Part shown: piece by piece, positions 16,244 to 20,206 of the stretch | Layout: every line of letters begins with the position of its first letter | Position numbering within the stretch: position 1 is the stretch's first letter | Source of the DNA: a virus | DNA length: 20,206 nt | Virus record (IMG/VR): IMGVR_UViG_3300017779_000231 | Span: 1-20,206 of that record | Strand: one strand, 5' to 3' | Notes under the pieces: model-generated | Told to the model about the DNA's origin: nothing | Seen by the model: only the letters and a program-made list of their open reading frames with translations | Databases searched by the model: none | Translations under genes and position numbers: made by a program

Positions 16244-16747
16244 TTACTCTAGCTCCCTCAGTACACCCACCGCTTGATCTTCACTTAACTTAAACCACTC
16301 ACCTTTACGTTCAGCGATACGCTCTGCTGCCTTGTGTGCATCACGCTCAGCCGTGTTACGATCATCAAAGTATACTGAATGGATCAACTCATAGTCACGC
16401 ATAGGTGAGCTTGTTTGGTATCCATTGAGTCTGTCCTCTGCGTCTACTGCCTTACCAATCTTGATCCAATTAGGCCATGCCTTGTTGCGGATAGCGTAGA
16501 CATACCCTTCTTTAATCTGCTTGTCTTTCTGCAAGGCACTGAACGCAGCGTCACCAAAAGATTTGTAGCGCCCCGGTTTGTACAAGGGGTGTGTTTGTGG
16601 TATGTACTTACCGTTTACCCACATACGATGCACGTTACTCTTTACATTTCTTTTCTTTTGTATTTCTGCACTACCTTTAACGTTCGTTCCTTCACCTCTG
16701 TAGTACTTAGGCTTACCTGTTCTAGGGTTGATGTTTGTCTGTGTCAT
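16244..16747 (-). CDS. GIY-YIG nuclease, T5orf172/MUG113 type, 167 aa
   Basis: The C-terminal half fits the GIY-YIG fold in its T5orf172 form: GYVYAIRN (residues 81-88) as the first strand, WIKIGKA (94-100) as the second, Arg106 in DRLNGYQTSSP, Glu134 in TAERDAH and GEWF near residue 150. The N-terminal 75 residues are basic and rich in Tyr and Lys, possibly a DNA-binding part. Homologues of this form occur free-standing in phages, and some GIY-YIG proteins are homing endonucleases, but host DNA degradation or repair is equally possible. Its Shine-Dalgarno, AAAGGAGATATAC before the ATG, is very strong. Confidence 0.85.
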   Translation of the reverse strand: MTQTNINPRTGKPKYYRGEGTNVKGSAEIQKKRNVKSNVHRMWVNGKYIPQTHPLYKPGRYKSFGDAAFSALQKDKQIKEGYVYAIRNKAWPNWIKIGKAVDAEDRLNGYQTSSPMRDYELIHSVYFDDRNTAERDAHKAAERIAERKGEWFKLSEDQAVGVLRELE

Positions 16748-16847
16748 GTATATCTCCTTTATGTTTCTCTTTACGTACTGGTTTAGGTTTCTTCTTATCG
16801 GGTATGACTTGAGGTTTGTACTTAGGTTGTCTCAAGTCTTTAGCCAT
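16722..16847 (-). CDS. Putative 41-aa basic peptide between primase and GIY-YIG genes
   Basis: This short ORF fills the roughly 92-base gap between primase and the GIY-YIG gene. It starts inside the primase end (ATGGCTAA, eight-base overlap) and ends 26 bases inside the next gene. The peptide is strongly basic with many prolines (KKKPKPVRKEKHKGD, ending DIHDTDKHQP) and probably disordered. It contains the Shine-Dalgarno of the GIY-YIG gene. Its start lacks a good Shine-Dalgarno, so coupling to primase would be needed. It may be a nucleic-acid-binding peptide or merely an open frame. Confidence 0.4.
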   Translation of the reverse strand: MAKDLRQPKYKPQVIPDKKKPKPVRKEKHKGDIHDTDKHQP

Positions 16848-17676
16848 AGGGTTTCTCGTATTCTTCATAGGCTAGTTTCCTTAGTTCATCTAAATCCTCA
16901 GGCCTCTCATACTTCAAATCATCTTGAAGATACAGAGCATACGTAGGTAGACCTGTCCATAACTCTATGTTTTTCTTGTAGTTCAACGTTTTCTGTAGAG
17001 CATCAGGGTCTAGTGCAACGATAACCTTTTTTGCGTTGTCACTTATATGCTCTAAATGTTTATCTGTCAAGCTAGTACCAAGGATAGCAAAGCCTATCGA
17101 ACCCTGTACTTTCTTAGCCACAGTGATAGCACTAATAACATCTTCGACTATAACATATGTACCATTTTTACTAGACATAGACCTTTTGTAGTAGTGAGCA
17201 CTACCACCGTATCTGTACCACTTTGGTATAGCATCATCTAACGCACGTCCAATAGCATCTACTATAGTATTGCCTCGCCAGATAGGGAACACGGCACGTT
17301 TATCTTTGATGTCGTACAGTAAAGTCTCGTGGTCTAGGGTAGGCCAACGAGCTACAAACCTACGCAAGTGACCGTCAGTTACTTGACTGCTATCTACTAC
17401 GTGTTCAGGGTACACGAAAGGTTCTTCTTTGTTAGTGTTGCTGTATGTTTCTACTAATGGTTTCACGAAGTAACTCTCCATCTCTTGTCGTGTCATGTCT
17501 GTGTCATACCTACCGCCAACATCACAGGATAACTTGAAGCAGTTATACTTCAACACACCCATCTTAGTCTCAGCAGTAAAAGTGTTCTTGCTGTTGCAGA
17601 ACGGACAGTCACCACGGTATGCACCGTTGCGTGATACCTCTTCTGCGTATTCTATATGTTTCTGCCATACTGTCAT
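16840..17676 (-). CDS. DNA primase: zinc ribbon plus Toprim
   Basis: The primase makes RNA primers for the lagging strand. A zinc ribbon opens the protein (CPFCNSKNTFT near residue 25, then NCFKLSC near residue 50). The Toprim part has YVIVEDVISAITVAKK with its Glu and VIVALDPDAL with the DxD that binds metal. It matches the primase half of T7 gp4, here on its own polypeptide of 278 residues; the helicase is a separate gene. The start at 17676 has AAGGAG seven bases upstream inside the integrase C-terminus. Separate primase and helicase genes are typical of SIO1-like phages. Confidence 0.9.
   Translation of the reverse strand: MTVWQKHIEYAEEVSRNGAYRGDCPFCNSKNTFTAETKMGVLKYNCFKLSCDVGGRYDTDMTRQEMESYFVKPLVETYSNTNKEEPFVYPEHVVDSSQVTDGHLRRFVARWPTLDHETLLYDIKDKRAVFPIWRGNTIVDAIGRALDDAIPKWYRYGGSAHYYKRSMSSKNGTYVIVEDVISAITVAKKVQGSIGFAILGTSLTDKHLEHISDNAKKVIVALDPDALQKTLNYKKNIELWTGLPTYALYLQDDLKYERPEDLDELRKLAYEEYEKPYG
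17042..17070 (-). promoter_or_regulatory. Candidate sigma70 promoter inside primase gene
   Basis: The minus strand reads TTGACA (17070-17065), a 17-base spacer, then TATAAG (17047-17042), eleven of twelve bases matching the -35 and -10 consensus with ideal spacing. A start near 17035 would transcribe the end of primase, the 41-residue ORF and the GIY-YIG gene onward. The bases also encode LTDKHLEHIS, so the match could be chance. Confidence 0.4.
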
Positions 17677-17677
17677 G

Positions 17678-18592
17678 TCACTTCTCCTTGAACGCAGTGC
17701 GCTGGGCTAGTGCCTCTGATGCACCAGTAAAGGTGTGGTTGATGTAAGGTGTCAGGCTGTTGATGTTAGTATGCCCACTCACCTGCTTGATCTGCGTTAT
17801 GTCCACCCCAGCCTCAACCATTTCAGTGATGGCAGTGCGCCTCATATCCATAGCTGTTAGTTCATCTGGTAGATTAGCTTTTGCTAGTACCTGATTGACA
17901 TACTTATGTAAAGTGGGTTTGATGTATGGTTTGTATGCCCCATCTCTTGCCTCGATTTGAGGTGCAACGTAGGGCTGGAAGCCAAACAAATCTTTCTGCT
18001 CTGTCAGTAGGCGGTGAAGGGCTGCACTAATAGGTAGGTGTACATCTTCACCACGCTTGCTCTGCGTCAGGTCTACACGCCGCTTGTCTAAGTCTATAGT
18101 AGACCAGACCAGCAGTCGCATGTCACCTACACGCTGACCCCACTCGTATGCCATATGTACAATCAAGCCAATGGATCGCCACTTCCATTCACTGTACGCT
18201 GTATCTAAGAATAGTTTTACTTGTCCGGGTTCCCATATAACTTTACGTGATGGGTTAGGTGTCTTGTCTAAGAAGGGCATAGGATTGTTTAAGTTTAAAC
18301 TATTCTTGTTGCCCCAATTAATAAGTATAGACATGATCGCTGCGATTTTGTTAGCACGATATGTCCCTCTCATTAGCCAAGCATCATAGTATCTCTGCAT
18401 CAGAGGCACATCTAATCTACTAAGACTGACGTGGCCTACATCATCCTTGATGATACCAAGACAGGCATGGTAGTCCTGCTGTGAGGCTTTACCTAGCTTA
18501 CGGAAAGCTATTGATGATAAATACTCTGCCACCAACTGCCTTACGTTACCTGCCTTTACCATTGCTTGCGTGTCTTCCAGTATACCCAACAT
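17678..18592 (-). CDS. Tyrosine recombinase (phage integrase)
   Basis: It would insert phage DNA into the host genome or excise it. The N-terminal 110 residues fit the SAM-like core-binding domain. The catalytic domain shows Arg154 (GQRVGDMRLLVW), Lys179 (TQSKRGEDVHLP), Arg251 (AMDMRRTAITEMVEAG), His274 (VSGHTNINS) and the nucleophile Tyr283 (TPYINHTF), nine residues after His274 as usual. The position normally His in the HxxR box is Met248, an uncommon change. The length of 304 residues is normal. It overlaps the 72-residue gene upstream by 37 bases, and AAAGGA lies about 11 bases from its ATG, rather far. No repressor, excisionase or clear attP is visible in the window. Confidence 0.88.
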   Translation of the reverse strand: MLGILEDTQAMVKAGNVRQLVAEYLSSIAFRKLGKASQQDYHACLGIIKDDVGHVSLSRLDVPLMQRYYDAWLMRGTYRANKIAAIMSILINWGNKNSLNLNNPMPFLDKTPNPSRKVIWEPGQVKLFLDTAYSEWKWRSIGLIVHMAYEWGQRVGDMRLLVWSTIDLDKRRVDLTQSKRGEDVHLPISAALHRLLTEQKDLFGFQPYVAPQIEARDGAYKPYIKPTLHKYVNQVLAKANLPDELTAMDMRRTAITEMVEAGVDITQIKQVSGHTNINSLTPYINHTFTGASEALAQRTAFKEK

Positions 18593-18774
18593 TCTGAACA
18601 GTGTCCTTTCCCTATTACAAGATCAATAGCCCACACAACGTTAAGCCTCTTGTCTCTTCGCCATTGCCAGTTCCTAGCACTGAATGTTTGACTGTTGCTA
18701 CCGCCTAGCAGCACGTTGATTAGTACACTGAAGGCGATAAGCACTCGCTTTATATAACTACGTATCATCATCAT
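18556..18774 (-). CDS. Small conserved-looking phage protein with membrane span, 72 aa
   Basis: The protein starts with MMMIRSYIKRVLIAFSVLIN, a membrane-like stretch, then GGSNSQTFSARNWQWRRDKR, VVWAIDLVIGKGHCSECWVY and a basic end. The SNSQTFSARN and HC-x-x-C/S-WVYW pattern reminds me of a small protein family found in many tailed phages, of unknown function. The start at 18774 follows GGAAGGG by five bases; three tandem ATGs there make the exact codon uncertain. It overlaps the integrase start by 37 bases and the preceding 39-residue ORF by 17. Confidence 0.7.
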   Translation of the reverse strand: MMMIRSYIKRVLIAFSVLINVLLGGSNSQTFSARNWQWRRDKRLNVVWAIDLVIGKGHCSECWVYWKTRKQW

Positions 18775-18877
18775 CAATACCCTTCCAAAGAAAGTAGATG
18801 AAGCCCCCCACATATGCAATGAGGAAGGGCAATATTATTTGTGAGCCTACTACCAATGCGCTTAGTCTCGCACACAT
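18758..18877 (-). CDS. Putative tiny membrane protein, 39 aa
   Basis: This ORF spans the gap between the 87-residue gene and the 72-residue gene. Most of it is hydrophobic (LVVGSQIILPFLIAYVGGFI and on to YFLWKG) with an acidic tail of four Asp. It looks like one or two membrane spans. Its ATG lies inside the end of the upstream gene and its end overlaps the next start, where the GATGATGATGAT run that codes the Asp tail also supplies the ATG triplet. No good Shine-Dalgarno is seen, so coupling is likely. Confidence 0.5.
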   Translation of the reverse strand: MCARLSALVVGSQIILPFLIAYVGGFIYFLWKGIDDDDT

Positions 18878-19125
18878 AAAGAAGGGAATGCGCCTCGTAG
18901 CGCCCACTCTGTACGGTCAATTGCTCGTGCATCATCCATTGTTAAGTCTAGCATCTCATGTAAGCTACCCTCTGCACCACGTATAGTCTTGTATGCAAAC
19001 TCAATAGCCTCACGTTGCTCTTGGCTTAGGTGATCAGTAGCTGCATTCTTTTCAGCATTGGCTGCATCACGTTCCTCTTGCCATTTAGTTTGGTTCGCTA
19101 ATATTTCTTCTGCTGTCATAGTCAT
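18862..19125 (-). CDS. Hypothetical helical protein, 87 aa
   Basis: I do not recognise this protein. It begins MTMTAEEILANQTKWQEERD, continues with Ala- and Glu-rich helix (AANAEKNAATDHLSQEQREA), then AIEFAYKTIRGAEGSLHEML and a short C-terminus. The composition predicts an all-alpha, possibly coiled-coil protein. The start at 19125 follows AGGAG by eight bases; an in-frame ATG at 19176 overlaps the preceding 55-residue gene. It belongs to the run of small early genes. Confidence 0.7.
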   Translation of the reverse strand: MTMTAEEILANQTKWQEERDAANAEKNAATDHLSQEQREAIEFAYKTIRGAEGSLHEMLDLTMDDARAIDRTEWALRGAFPSLCVRD

Positions 19126-19141
19126 TAGTCTCTCTCCTATA

Positions 19142-19309
19142 TTAGTGTGTGGGATACCACAGTTCGCCGTTGTCAATCATGCGCTTGACATCTTCTAGTT
19201 CTTCTTTAACGAAGTCAGCCCGATCAAAGTCACCAAGCCATTCTGCATCATCAATCTCTTTCTGTAGATCAATGTTGTACTGGTTGATAGGTATTGCAAA
19301 GTAGTCCAT
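19142..19309 (-). CDS. Small acidic hypothetical protein, 55 aa
   Basis: A 55-residue ORF with a strong Shine-Dalgarno (AAAGGAG, seven bases before the ATG at 19309). It begins MDYFAIPINQYNIDLQKEID, continues with a charged helix including WLGDFDRADFVKEELEDVKR, and ends MIDNGELWYPTH. The strong ribosome binding site and protein-like composition make it a real gene. Function is unknown. It sits between a 95-residue and an 87-residue unknown. Confidence 0.75.
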   Translation of the reverse strand: MDYFAIPINQYNIDLQKEIDDAEWLGDFDRADFVKEELEDVKRMIDNGELWYPTH

Positions 19310-19320
19310 AGTATTCTCCT

Positions 19321-19608
19321 TTAGTGTCCGTAGTTACAGCCAATGCGCCATATGTCGCCTGACCTAGATTTAGTCCACCACTGTGCCTCACCACAGCAAC
19401 CCTTGTTCACAGCCTTCTTGTAAGCTGCGATGTGTAGCCCATCCTTGAAGCGATAGGCTCTGTAGTTGTCAGCATATTCTAGCTCTGCCTTGTTTATCTC
19501 ATAGAGTAAGTCTTCCCACACGTCAGCAGGTACTCTGTCGAAACCTTTGTGTTTCCAGTTCGAGCAGTCAATGCCTTGTTCTGCTAGTGCTTGTGTCCAT
19601 TTACTCAT
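19321..19608 (-). CDS. Hypothetical protein, 95 aa
   Basis: The protein starts MSKWTQALAEQGIDCSNWKH, has a helical part (ADVWEDLLYEINKAELEYAD), and a C-terminal part with paired cysteines and Trp (GCCGEAQWWTKSRSGDIWRI, GCNYGH). Cys, Trp and His near the end could form a metal site, but spacing is not a known motif. The start at 19608 follows AAAGG by about seven bases; an in-frame ATG at 19647 lacks this. A promoter-like sequence sits just upstream. I recognise no family. Confidence 0.7.
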   Translation of the reverse strand: MSKWTQALAEQGIDCSNWKHKGFDRVPADVWEDLLYEINKAELEYADNYRAYRFKDGLHIAAYKKAVNKGCCGEAQWWTKSRSGDIWRIGCNYGH

Positions 19609-19637
19609 GTGTTTACCTTTCTCTTTATCCCTACCAG

Positions 19638-19667
19638 CATATACCACAACAGTATCTGCTATGTCAA
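19638..19667 (-). promoter_or_regulatory. Candidate sigma70 promoter in the gap before the 95-aa gene
   Basis: In the 71-base gap between two genes the minus strand has a perfect TTGACA (19667-19662), an 18-base spacer and TATATG (19643-19638), a partial -10. Transcription would begin near 19630, about 20 bases before the ATG at 19608. This gap is one of the widest in the minus-strand block. The imperfect -10 and 18-base spacing keep confidence moderate. Confidence 0.4.
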
Positions 19668-19679
19668 TAGTCCTTACGT

Positions 19680-19898
19680 CTAAGTATTATATACCTTAGT
19701 CTGTACGGTGTCTGTTATGTCTGCAATCTTTGCGTACACTTGTTCCCAATCCCAATACTCGTAGGTTTCTACGGCACACTCTACGAACCACACTTCAAGC
19801 TCATCATGGGTAAAGTCACGCCAATTGTCAGGCAGTTCTTGCGTTAAGAAGTGTGCAGATATTGCTGCAAATAGTTTGTCATATTCTGCGCTATTCAT
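19680..19898 (-). CDS. Small acidic hypothetical protein, 72 aa
   Basis: The protein begins MNSAEYDKLFAAISAHFLTQ, continues ELPDNWRDFTHDELEVWFVE and has a Tyr/Trp-rich stretch (CAVETYEYWDWEQVYAKIAD). It is acidic and likely helical, without membrane segment. Its ATG overlaps the stop of the upstream gene as TAATG, and GGATGGA lies close before it. I do not recognise a family. Acidic aromatic-rich small proteins of early phage regions often bind host proteins, but that is only a guess here. Confidence 0.65.
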   Translation of the reverse strand: MNSAEYDKLFAAISAHFLTQELPDNWRDFTHDELEVWFVECAVETYEYWDWEQVYAKIADITDTVQTKVYNT

Positions 19899-20206
19899 TA
19901 GTCCATCCTTGTTACGAAGTACTCACCGTTAGGCAAGGGTAGTGCAAGCATAGCTCGCTCGTAGAAGTACACGTTACCGTTGGGCGTACTCATCTTAGCA
20001 ACGTATGGCAGGTCAGGGTCTTCAGGGTAGCGGTACGTACCATCTTCTAGTACCTCGCCCTTGAAGTGCCACAGTTCACCAAAGCCATAGCGCTCAGTCA
20101 TGTAGTTTACGATGCCCATGTCTGGGCCTAGTAGGACGTACTCGCCTACCCAATAGGGCAGTATCCCAAGTGCTTCTTTTAGATGCTCTTTAGGTACATC
20201 AGGGAA
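19898..20206 (-). CDS. Hypothetical protein, 5' end beyond the window
   Basis: The frame is open to the right edge, so the true start is probably outside; the ATG at 20119 is likely internal, because the preceding 29 codons also read like protein (EHLKEALGILPYWVGEYV) and no stop occurs. The visible 102 residues include GFGELWHFKGEVLEDGTYRY, PEDPDLPYVAKMSTPNGNVY and a short C-terminus, suggesting a beta-rich fold. No family is recognised. It is linked by TAATG to the next gene. Confidence 0.6.
   Translation of the reverse strand, partial: FPDVPKEHLKEALGILPYWVGEYVLLGPDMGIVNYMTERYGFGELWHFKGEVLEDGTYRYPEDPDLPYVAKMSTPNGNVYFYERAMLALPLPNGEYFVTRMD

Noticed and set aside
16415-16786. Plus-strand frame of 123 codons opposite the GIY-YIG gene
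   Set aside because: Its hydrophobic product comes from the antisense of a clear nuclease domain, and all other genes here are on the minus strand.
17088-17108. A TCGAACCCTGTAC segment resembling the T-arm of a tRNA, near the integrase, as a possible attP
   Set aside because: It lies inside conserved primase coding sequence and no acceptor or anticodon arm can be folded around it.
1-20206. CRISPR arrays, tRNA genes, rRNA genes or insertion sequences
   Set aside because: No regularly spaced repeats, cloverleaf sequences, rRNA-like stretches or transposase motifs with terminal repeats were seen on reading both strands.

Overview
This window looks like a piece of a double-stranded DNA tailed phage (podovirus-like) infecting a marine bacterium, probably an alphaproteobacterium. 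The gene set matches what is known of roseophage SIO1 and its relatives (Zobellviridae, Cobavirinae): separate primase and helicase, family A DNA polymerase, T7-type endonuclease I, a B12-dependent ribonucleotide reductase, ThyX and MazG, with no phage RNA polymerase in view. The placement is inferred from gene content and motifs read by eye, not from a database search. Genes are packed tightly, many with ATGA or TAATG junctions, and most ribosome binding sites are variants of AAAGGAG.

Two gene blocks face each other. Bases 1-6285 (plus strand) end a late operon: the C-terminal part of a holin-like membrane protein, then three proteins of 203, 564 and about 1215 residues. In size and order these resemble the internal (ejection) proteins gp14, gp15 and gp16 of T7. 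A hairpin with T-runs on both strands (about 6291-6322) separates the blocks and can end transcription from either side.

From the right edge to 6304 everything reads on the minus strand. Bases 18556-20206 hold seven small, mostly unrecognised early genes, several too short for a standard ORF cut-off. Next come a tyrosine integrase, a primase with zinc ribbon and Toprim domain, a 41-residue basic ORF, a GIY-YIG (T5orf172-type) nuclease, a small membrane protein, ThyX, a 69-residue protein, a DnaB/gp4-type helicase without primase domain, DNA polymerase, a probable ssDNA-binding protein, a Cas4/RecB-like exonuclease, endonuclease I, a 113-residue unknown, a DUF3310 protein, a 56-residue unknown, MazG and NrdJ. 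Three tiny overlapping ORFs (37, 63 and 46 residues) end the operon inside the terminator stem.

Together the minus-strand genes form a replication and nucleotide-supply module: NrdJ and ThyX make deoxynucleotides, MazG cleans up nucleotides, and primase, helicase, polymerase and the presumed SSB copy DNA, while the exonuclease and endonuclease I break down host DNA and resolve branched DNA. The integrase suggests a temperate option or descent from one. Two sigma70-like promoter candidates (near 19650 and 17055) fit a phage that relies on host RNA polymerase. The most unusual points are a DnaJ-like four-cysteine zinc-ribbon insertion in the DNA polymerase and a set of tiny overlapping genes that simple ORF calling misses. 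I see no CRISPR array, tRNA, rRNA or insertion sequence.
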